Source: Bacillota bacterium
GTDB lineage: Bacteria > Bacillota > Clostridia > Christensenellales > UMGS416
DNA length: 64,000 bases
Assembly: GCA_023410875.1 (NCBI GenBank)
Contig: JAEYPH010000021.1
Coordinates: 124,001-188,000 of the forward strand
Direction: 5' to 3'
In this document: in pieces, positions 18,016 to 24,294 of the stretch
Numbering within the stretch: position 1 is the stretch's first letter
Layout: each line of letters begins with the position of its first letter
The notes under the pieces: generated by a model
The model's input: the letters and a program-made list of their open reading frames with translations, nothing else
Told to the model about the DNA's origin: nothing
Database searches by the model: none
Made by a program: the position numbers and the translations under genes

Positions 18016-20124
18016 ATGCAGCAATATGACAGGCGCGAGGAACGCACCGGCGTGCAGGAGCATGCGCCCTATGCTCGACGCAACGATGTCCAGTGCGACT
18101 TTGTGATGGTCTATGGCCTGGACGATATCAAGAACCGGGTCAAAGAGTGGAAACGCCACGGCTATGTGGTCCATCTGATGACCGGCGTTTCCTGGGGGGA
18201 ATATCAGGACTACCTCTATGGCAAGTTCGATGGACGGGACCATCACGATGAGGGCCAGGTGGATGGCCAAGGGAGGGAAATCAACCATGGCAAGGACGTG
18301 CCTTACATGGTGCCCACAATCGCCTTTGCCGACTATCTGACCCAGAAGCTCAAGGTGGCTGTGGACGCCGGCGTGGAGGCCATCCACCTGGAAGAGCCGG
18401 AGTTTTGGGCCCAGGCCGGATACTCCGAGGCATTCAAGCGCGAATGGCTGATCTACTACAAAGAACCCTGGCAGGACCCGCAGGCCACCGCCGAGGGGCA
18501 GTATCGCGCCTCCCGGCTCAAGCAATATCTGTATACCCGCATGCTGGACCGCCTGTGCTCCGCCCTGAAGGAGTACGCCCTGGTCAAATATGACCGCCTG
18601 CTGCGCTTCTATGTGCCCACCCATTCGCTGATCAATTACTCCCAGTGGAAGATCGTATCCCCCGAATCCGCGCTGATCGACCTGCCGGGCGTGGACGGCT
18701 ACATCGCGCAGATCTGGACGGGCACCAGCCGCACGAAGAACTGCTACGAGGGCGTGGTCAAGGAGCGCACCTTTGAAACCGCCTTTCTGGAATATGGCGT
18801 CATGCAGGAGCTGGTGCGCGGCACCGGCCGCAAGATGTGGTTTTTGCACGACCCCATCGAGGACGACCCCACCCACACCTGGCGCGATTACCGGGAGAAC
18901 TATTACCGCACCGTCACCGCCTCGCTGCTGCACCCCGGCGTGGATACCTATGAGGTTGCGCCCTGGCCCAACCGCATCTTCGGGCGCAGCTATCCCACAG
19001 AATCCGGCGAAGGCAAAGAGCCCATCCCCGCCGAATACGCGACCAACCTGCTCACGGTGATGCACACGCTGCGCGACATGAGAGCTGATCATGCCTGGGA
19101 GGGCAACATGCAGGAAATCGGCCTGCTGCTGGCGGATTCGGGTATGTTCCAGCGCATTTACCCCCGAGACGACGCCCGCCACGTGGAAAGCCAAGGCTCC
19201 GATTGGTCCAGCTTCTACGGCCTGGCGCTGCCGCTGCTCAAGCACGGCCTGGCCGTGCGCCCGCTGCAGTTGGATAACGTGCGGCGCTACCCCGCCTATC
19301 TGGATGGTTACAAGGCGCTGGTGCTCAGTTATGAATTCATGAAGCCAGAATCGCCGGACATCCACACCGCGCTGGGCCAGTGGGTGGCCGATGGCGGCGT
19401 GCTGGTGTATGTGGGCGACTCCTCCGACTGCTTCCATGCCATTCGGCATTGGTGGAACCAGGGAACCCGCCGCTATGCCGACCCTGCTCAGCATCTGTTC
19501 GAGGTCTTGGGCCTGCCCGGCGAACCGGCCGACGGCCTGCACAGCGTGGGCCGTGGTTATGTGGTCAAGGTGGGCCGGCACCCCACGGAGCTGGCCGCCT
19601 GCGCACAGGCGGCGGAAGTCTATCGCCAGGCTGTCCGCCAGGGCTTGGAGGCGGCGGGCCTGCGCTGGCACGAGGGCAACCAGCTGGTGCTGCGCCGGGG
19701 CCGCTATGTCGTGGCCGCCGCCATGGATGAGTCCGTGGGCGAAGCCGCACGGTTGCAGGGCCGCTATGTGGATCTGTACCAGGCAAACCTGGACATCGTG
19801 GAGAACCCCACGCTGCTGCCCGGCGGCGTAGGGCTCTATCTGGATTTGGCGCAAGTGGAGGACGCCCCGGCGGACATACTGGCCATCGCAGCCCGCGCCG
19901 ACCGGGTAAAGATGACCTCCCGCTCCCTGCGCTTTCGGGCCACAGGCCCCGAAGGTGTTGCCTGTGCGGCCCGCGTCGCGCTGCGGCGGGCGCCCGGTAA
20001 GGTCACGGCCACGCTGGCAGGCGCCCCTGTGCCGCTGAACTGCAAATGGGACGAGACCACCGGCACCATGCTGCTGTGCTTTGACAACTCACCGGACGGC
20101 GTATTCATCAGCATCGTGTTTTGA
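18016..20124 (+). CDS. Putative glycoside hydrolase-like TIM-barrel protein
   Basis: The 702-residue protein has no signal peptide. Residues ~30-370 look like a TIM barrel with an acidic AIHLEEPEFW motif that could supply a catalytic Glu. Residues ~375-520 resemble the amidotransferase-like middle domain of trimeric beta-galactosidases (YKALVLSYEFM, WVADGGVLVYVGD). The rest is beta-rich. A sugar-metabolism role is inference, supported by the cre/LacI-like operator at its promoter. AAGGAG precedes the ATG at 18016. I cannot assign a GH family. Confidence 0.6.
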   Translation: MQQYDRREERTGVQEHAPYARRNDVQCDFVMVYGLDDIKNRVKEWKRHGYVVHLMTGVSWGEYQDYLYGKFDGRDHHDEGQVDGQGREINHGKDVPYMVPTIAFADYLTQKLKVAVDAGVEAIHLEEPEFWAQAGYSEAFKREWLIYYKEPWQDPQATAEGQYRASRLKQYLYTRMLDRLCSALKEYALVKYDRLLRFYVPTHSLINYSQWKIVSPESALIDLPGVDGYIAQIWTGTSRTKNCYEGVVKERTFETAFLEYGVMQELVRGTGRKMWFLHDPIEDDPTHTWRDYRENYYRTVTASLLHPGVDTYEVAPWPNRIFGRSYPTESGEGKEPIPAEYATNLLTVMHTLRDMRADHAWEGNMQEIGLLLADSGMFQRIYPRDDARHVESQGSDWSSFYGLALPLLKHGLAVRPLQLDNVRRYPAYLDGYKALVLSYEFMKPESPDIHTALGQWVADGGVLVYVGDSSDCFHAIRHWWNQGTRRYADPAQHLFEVLGLPGEPADGLHSVGRGYVVKVGRHPTELAACAQAAEVYRQAVRQGLEAAGLRWHEGNQLVLRRGRYVVAAAMDESVGEAARLQGRYVDLYQANLDIVENPTLLPGGVGLYLDLAQVEDAPADILAIAARADRVKMTSRSLRFRATGPEGVACAARVALRRAPGKVTATLAGAPVPLNCKWDETTGTMLLCFDNSPDGVFISIVF

Positions 20125-20147
20125 TCGTGCCAAAATAAGAACTGAAT

Positions 20148-20308
20148 AGGGGCTGTCACGCTAAGTGCATAAAGTGCATATTTCATACAGAGTTCAAGGG
20201 TTTCGCACCTGTGGGTGCGACCAAAGGGCTTTCCGATCGCCCTTTGGAAACCCTCGGACCCCATTTGTTGGTTAAATATGCATTATGCGACTAGCGTAAC
20301 AGCCCCCT
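20148..20308. repeat. 161-bp fold-back element (MITE-like or RNA hairpin)
   Basis: The outer ~35 bases on each side are imperfect inverted repeats: AGGGGCTGTCACGCTAAGTG at the left matches the complement of the right end with few differences. Inside are two more stems, TCGCACC/GGTGCGA and CCAAAGGGC/GCCCTTTGG. There is no ORF. It separates two convergent genes, so it could be a small non-autonomous element, a large bidirectional terminator, or both. No second copy is seen here. Confidence 0.6.
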
Positions 20309-20342
20309 GTTTCCTAGCAAGGCAGCCCGCTTGTTTGCGGGG

Positions 20343-20759
20343 TCACCATTTCCCTGAAATATCCTTGAGCGCATCGCCGCTGACGGCGTCGGGGGCGTTC
20401 AGGGCAATGTCGCCCAGCGACACCAGCCCCACCAGGTGGCCATCATGCACGACCGGCAGGCGGCGAATCTGCTTGCTGGCCATCAGGTCCGTGGCTTTGC
20501 CCACGTCCATGTTGGGAGAGCCGCACACGACCGGCTGGCTCATGACCTGGGATACCGAGATGTTGGTCGGGTCCCCGCCGGGGGCCACAGCCCGCAGCAC
20601 GATGTCCCGGTCGGTCAGGATACCCACCATATGGTCGCCGTTCACCACCGGCAGCGCGCCAATGTTGTTGTCTCCCATGATGCGCGCGGCTTCGGAGGTG
20701 GTGCTATCCGCCGACACGGTGAGCACCTGATGGCTCATGATGTCCTCAAGCTTTTTCAA
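20343..20759 (-). CDS. Tandem CBS-domain protein
   Basis: The 138-residue protein consists of two CBS motifs: residues ~1-60 (MKKLEDIMSHQVLTVSADST, GALPVVNGDHMVGILTDRDI) and ~70-125 (VSQVMSQPVV, RRLPVVHDGHLVGLVSLGDI). CBS pairs bind adenosyl nucleotides and act as energy or redox sensors. The partner is unknown. I chose TTG at 20757-20759 because AAAGGGG lies 8 nt upstream; that ribosome site is itself inside a 16-bp inverted repeat. Confidence 0.9.
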   Translation of the reverse strand: MKKLEDIMSHQVLTVSADSTTSEAARIMGDNNIGALPVVNGDHMVGILTDRDIVLRAVAPGGDPTNISVSQVMSQPVVCGSPNMDVGKATDLMASKQIRRLPVVHDGHLVGLVSLGDIALNAPDAVSGDALKDISGKW

Positions 20760-20762
20760 AAC

Positions 20763-20830
20763 AAACACCCCTTTGGTAAGATTACTCCTAGCCTTTGCGC
20801 TGCGGAGCATTTTATACCAAAGGGGTGTTT
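20763..20830 (-). promoter_or_regulatory. 16-bp perfect inverted repeat covering the CBS gene ribosome site
   Basis: Bases 20763-20778 and 20815-20830 are exact reverse complements (TACCAAAGGGGTGTTT). In a minus-strand transcript the second arm contains the Shine-Dalgarno of the CBS gene and is followed by GTTTTG. The fold could hide the ribosome site, act as a terminator for thrB, or both. Confidence 0.6.
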
Positions 20831-20870
20831 CGCCTCGGTGCGGTTGCGCCTCGGCGGGTTTGTCGGCTTG

Positions 20871-21761
20871 CTAAAGCACCCGCGCGCCTTCGGCGCTGCA
20901 GCGCAGGGCCAGCGCGCGCCACTTGAGCGCGCCTTGGGTGAAGCCTTCGGCGAGCCGGGGCACGAAAAGCGCGTCCGCCGCCGGATACACAGCCAGTATC
21001 GTGGGGCCGGCGCCGCTTAAAAACACCGAGAGCGCACCCACGCGCCATGCCAGCGAGAGCACGTCATCCCATCCGGGGATCAGCGCCTTGCGGTAGTTCT
21101 GGTGCAGCCGATCCTCACAGGCGCGGCGCAGCACGTCGTCGCGCCCCTGCTCCAGCGCCGCATACATCAGCACCGCATGGCCCACGTTGAACACCGCATC
21201 GGCCTTGGAATATCGGGCGGGCAGCACGGCGCGGGCCTTACGGGTGGGCAGGTCATAGTCCGGCAGCAGAGCGGCAAAGGCATAGCGGGGGCTAGGCAGG
21301 GCCCGGACACACAACACGTCGCCATCCTGGGCCACGGCTGCGGTCAGGCCGCCATAGAGGCAGGCCGCCACGTTGTCCGGATGGCCCTCTATGGCCGTGG
21401 CCATGCGCAGCAACTTCGGTTGGTCAAAGGGGTTGCCCAGCAGCGCGTTGGCCGCCGCCAGCCCGGCCACGATGGCCGCGGCAGAGCTACCCAGCCCGCG
21501 GGACAGCGGGATGTCGTCGCTTTGGTGCAGATGCAGGTTGGGGAAAGGCCTGCCCGCTTCGGCATAGGCGCGCTTCATGGCCACGACGACGAGGTTGGAG
21601 CCATCCCTGGGGACAAAGGGAGTATCGCCGTCGATTTCGATGCACAGGCGGTCGGCCTCTCGCGCGGCCAGCCGGTTGTACAGGCCCAATGCCAGCCCCA
21701 GGCAATCAAAGCCCGGCCCCAGGTTGGCCGAGCTCGCGGGAACCTGTACGCGGACTTCCAT
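20871..21761 (-). CDS. thrB: Homoserine kinase
   Basis: The 296-residue GHMP kinase phosphorylates homoserine in threonine synthesis. It has the N-terminal PASSANLGPGFDCLGLAL motif, the phosphate-binding LSRGLGSSAA loop at ~86, and the C-terminal SGAGPTILAV motif, all in the usual ThrB order and length. Its ATG overlaps the TGA of the upstream PfkB-family gene (TGATG), so the two are translationally coupled, an unusual partner for thrB. No thrC or hom is present in the window. Confidence 0.93.
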   Translation of the reverse strand: MEVRVQVPASSANLGPGFDCLGLALGLYNRLAAREADRLCIEIDGDTPFVPRDGSNLVVVAMKRAYAEAGRPFPNLHLHQSDDIPLSRGLGSSAAAIVAGLAAANALLGNPFDQPKLLRMATAIEGHPDNVAACLYGGLTAAVAQDGDVLCVRALPSPRYAFAALLPDYDLPTRKARAVLPARYSKADAVFNVGHAVLMYAALEQGRDDVLRRACEDRLHQNYRKALIPGWDDVLSLAWRVGALSVFLSGAGPTILAVYPAADALFVPRLAEGFTQGALKWRALALRCSAEGARVL

Positions 21762-22699
21762 CAGCGCATCCGCCGGGTTTCAATCCTAGGAATGTATTCT
21801 CTAAACGCTTGCACGTTGATCAGCTGCGTGCCCACCGTGGTGACGCTGGATGTGGCCGCAGCCACGCCGAAGCGGAAAGCCTCCTCCAGCTCCCAGCCTT
21901 GGGAAAGGCCCAGCAGCATGCCCGCCACCATGGAATCACCGGCTCCCACGGTGCTGCGCACCTCCACCGGCAGCGCCGGCGCGTAGTAGCTTTGGCGCGC
22001 GTCGCTCACATAGGCGCCCTCAGCCCCCAGCGACACCAGCGCAATGCCCACGCCGCCCTTTACCAGGCGAGTGGCCTCTACATGCACATCTTCTGCCGTT
22101 GGCAGCTCGCGGCCGCACAGCAGCTCCAGCTCGTACCGGTTGGGCTTGATCATGAATGGCTTGGCTTGCAGCCCTTTGGCAAACTTGGCGCCTTCAGCAT
22201 CCAGCACCACATGGCAGGCTGGCGCCACCTTATTGACCAGCGTGAGCACGGTGTAGTAGAAGTCATCGGAGCATCCCGGCGGCAGGCTGCCGGTGAGCAC
22301 CATGTAGTCGCATTTGGTGGCCCAGCGAATGGCGGTGTCCAGCAGCGCGCGCACCTGGGCGGCGTTCACCGGGTTACCCGACTCGTTGAGCTCCGTAACG
22401 GTGCCGGTGGATTGGTCCAATATCTTGGTATTAACGCGCACGCTGCCGTCGGTGGGCACAAAATCCACGTGGCAGCCACCGTTGAGCAGGCGGTTGGTCA
22501 CGGTTTCACCGCGGTGCGTGGCCATGAAGCCGATGCAGGCGGCATCCATGCCCAGCTGCGCGCAGGCCAGCGCCACGTTGACGCCCTTGCCGCTGCCGTC
22601 CTCGCGAATGTCCTGTATGCGGTTCATGCCGCCGTAAGCAAACTGCTCGATGGTGACCGTCCGGTCAACGCAGGGATTTGCGCACATCGCTACGACCAT
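21761..22699 (-). CDS. PfkB-family sugar kinase (1-phosphofructokinase-like)
   Basis: The 312-residue protein has the PfkB start CANPCVDRTVTIEQF, the substrate region GSGKGVNVALACAQLG and the anion-hole motif TVGAGDSMVAG with the catalytic Asp. The N-terminal NP-x-(V/L)-D-R and GGKG(V/I)N-like motifs place it near 1-phosphofructokinase and tagatose-6-phosphate kinase. The exact sugar is uncertain, since no PTS genes adjoin it. I chose the ATG at 22697-22699, preceded by GGAGAGG. It is coupled to thrB. Confidence 0.88.
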   Translation of the reverse strand: MVVAMCANPCVDRTVTIEQFAYGGMNRIQDIREDGSGKGVNVALACAQLGMDAACIGFMATHRGETVTNRLLNGGCHVDFVPTDGSVRVNTKILDQSTGTVTELNESGNPVNAAQVRALLDTAIRWATKCDYMVLTGSLPPGCSDDFYYTVLTLVNKVAPACHVVLDAEGAKFAKGLQAKPFMIKPNRYELELLCGRELPTAEDVHVEATRLVKGGVGIALVSLGAEGAYVSDARQSYYAPALPVEVRSTVGAGDSMVAGMLLGLSQGWELEEAFRFGVAAATSSVTTVGTQLINVQAFREYIPRIETRRMR

Positions 22700-22790
22700 T
22701 TGACGCCGTTCCTCTCCTTTCGGCAGCTTCTTCTGCCGTCCTGTTGCAAAAGTCCACACTTCCTGCCGGATTCTCCGGCGCCTGTGCAAT

Positions 22791-22896
22791 TGTGGATAAA
22801 ATCTGTGGATTGTTCACATTGCCTTAACGTTGTCCAAGAAAATCCGAGGTTTTTCCTCCGCAATTCGCCAAAAACGGCACAAAAGCCTGTGGAAAA
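22791..22896. promoter_or_regulatory. Cluster of DnaA-box-like sequences
   Basis: TGTGGATAA at 22791-22799 is the exact complement of the consensus DnaA box TTATCCACA. TGTGGATTG (22804-22812) and TGTGGAAAA (22888-22896, the TTTTCCACA variant) follow in the same orientation. They lie just upstream of the PfkB-thrB operon. Possible roles are DnaA-regulated transcription or a DnaA-titrating site. I see no AT-rich unwinding region and no dnaA/dnaN, so an origin is not supported. Confidence 0.4.
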
Positions 22897-22977
22897 CCAC
22901 AATTCACAAAAAAGCGCGGCGGAGCGGCTGACCTGGTTTTTGACCCCACACCCGCCGGCTGGAGCGGTAGCCCGCCC

Positions 22978-23190
22978 TTCGCAGCGCTAGCGCTGCTATC
23001 GGCTGGCTCTCATAACGGCTACGCCGTCATTGCTGCCAGCCGGGGTAACACCCTGGGGGCGGACGAGTGGCTCTCTCGGGCGCGCGCGCCCGGCCGGACT
23101 GACTTCTAAGCCGCGCCATGCTCACCCTGCGGTGTTCCCGGACATTATCCGGGCGCAGGGGTTACGTGGATCGCTTTGCCCGCGGCTGGC
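22978..23190. ncRNA. Candidate structured RNA region with alternative stems
   Basis: No coding frame is convincing here, but strong stems are present: a 16-nt palindrome at 22981-22996; GGCTGGC (23001-23007) with GCCAGCC (23035-23041) enclosing ATAACGGC/GCCGTCAT; a CG-rich 16-nt palindrome at 23077-23092; and a nested hairpin 23125-23160 (CCCTGCG/CGCAGGG, CCCGG/CCGGG). A second GGCTGGC at 23184-23190 could pair with the same GCCAGCC, closing the whole 23035-23190 region. On the minus strand it faintly recalls 6S RNA, but I cannot assign it. Bases 22897-22977 and 23191-23328 show nothing else I can name. Confidence 0.4.
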
Positions 23191-23328
23191 TTCGACTTTC
23201 AACCACAGACCCGCATCCGCCGTATCTTATAGAATAACACGAGAAGAAATAAAAAGCAAAAATGAATACTGGAAATACCCGGAAATACCCGATTCCAAAG
23301 AAGTAGGTGTAAGAAAGAGGAGCAAGTA

Positions 23329-23525
23329 CCGACTGCCGATTGACTCGGCAGGAAGAAACAGAGAATCTGTGATACGACGTTGAAAACCCGCCTGCAGGCG
23401 AAATTCGTCTGCTGAAAATATAGTATGAGTCAAAAAGTAAAGATATCGCTCGGCGACATATGCGGCGAGCGATAACGAATAGCTATGACAAGTCGTCTGA
23501 ATCGCCGATGGCGCAACAGCGGCGG
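23329..23525. repeat. Structured intergenic element, family 1, copy A
   Basis: One of three ~200-bp related elements in the window. On the plus strand the order is hairpin 1 CTGCCGA/TCGGCAG (23333-23351), GGAAGAAAC, hairpin 3 CGCC-TGCA-GGCG (23389-23400), a TAGTATGAGT segment, hairpin 4 TATCGCTCG/CGAGCGATA (23444-23474), then AGTCGTCTGAATCGCC and a closing CGCC/GGCG. It begins about 45 nt downstream of the comF stop codon when read on the minus strand. There is no ORF. Strand is unresolved: read on the minus strand several hairpins are followed by T-rich runs. Confidence 0.65.
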
Positions 23526-23568
23526 CGGCGAAAGGCTGGCGAAAACCACGAAGGGGTCTTTTGCCAGC

Positions 23569-24294
23569 TTAAGGTGTTCGCTGGGGTACGGCGGCCGCCG
23601 CCACAACCAGCACGCTCCTTGCGCCCATGCCCCTTAGGATGTCCACGCACGCCCTCACCGTGGAGCCGGTCGTTACAATGTCGTCCACCAGCAACGCCGT
23701 CTGGCCGGACAAATCGCCCGTGCCCGGGCCAAAGCTGCGCCGGGCGTTCTCGGCGCGCGCCGTCGCGTCGGCGCTCGTTGCTGCCAGTGGCCGCGTGTAG
23801 GCCGGGCGGGAGAGCACACCCCGCACCAGCGGCTTGTCCAGTTGGCGGCCCAGCTCGCGAGCCAGCAGCTCGGTCTGGTTGTAGCCCCGCTGCAGGCGCC
23901 GCCGCCAGTGCATGGGCACCGGCACCACGCAATCGGCCAGCGTGTCAAAGCCCGCCCGCCGCAGTGCGCGCAGCATGGCCCAGGCAATCAGCTCCGTGTG
24001 GCCGGTGTTGTCGCGAAACTTGAAGGACAGCAGCAGCTGCCGCCCCAGGCCGTCGTAATCGAAAGCCACGCACGCCCCCTCGCCCAGCGCGCCCCATCGG
24101 GTGCACGAGCGGCACAGCGTGCCGCCCAGGGTGCCGCAGCCGCAGCCAGGGCACGGGGCTTCCACAGGGGGCAGCTCCGGCAGGCAGCGCGGGCACAAGC
24201 CGCCGTGGCGCTGCTCTTGCTCCGCGCCGCACAGGCCGCAGCACAGCCCCGGCGGAAAGAGCACATTGAGCGCGTCTCCCAGCAGCCGGTTCAC
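23569..24294 (-). CDS. comF: ComF family phosphoribosyltransferase-like protein
   Basis: The 241-residue protein has an N-terminal zinc-ribbon region with several cysteine pairs (CCGLCG, CPRC, CPGCGC, CRSC) and a C-terminal phosphoribosyltransferase fold with the PRPP-loop motif LLVDDIVTTGSTV. ComF proteins take part in DNA uptake and single-strand DNA handling in competence. The GTG start overlaps the TGA of recD2 (GTGA), so translation is coupled. This comF-recD2 pairing joins two DNA-processing genes. Confidence 0.92.
   Translation of the reverse strand: MNRLLGDALNVLFPPGLCCGLCGAEQEQRHGGLCPRCLPELPPVEAPCPGCGCGTLGGTLCRSCTRWGALGEGACVAFDYDGLGRQLLLSFKFRDNTGHTELIAWAMLRALRRAGFDTLADCVVPVPMHWRRRLQRGYNQTELLARELGRQLDKPLVRGVLSRPAYTRPLAATSADATARAENARRSFGPGTGDLSGQTALLVDDIVTTGSTVRACVDILRGMGARSVLVVAAAAVPQRTP

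Noticed and set aside
17989..19854. A 621-codon open frame opposite the glycosidase-like gene
   Set aside because: Composition artefact; promoter, ribosome site and operator all fit the plus-strand gene.
22791..22896. Chromosomal origin of replication
   Set aside because: DnaA-box-like sites exist, but no AT-rich unwinding element and no dnaA, dnaN or gidA-type neighbours are present.
23035..23190. 6S RNA assignment on the minus strand
   Set aside because: A GGTGAGCATG-like stretch and a closing stem recall 6S, but the central bubble and length cannot be established by eye; kept only as an unclassified structured region.
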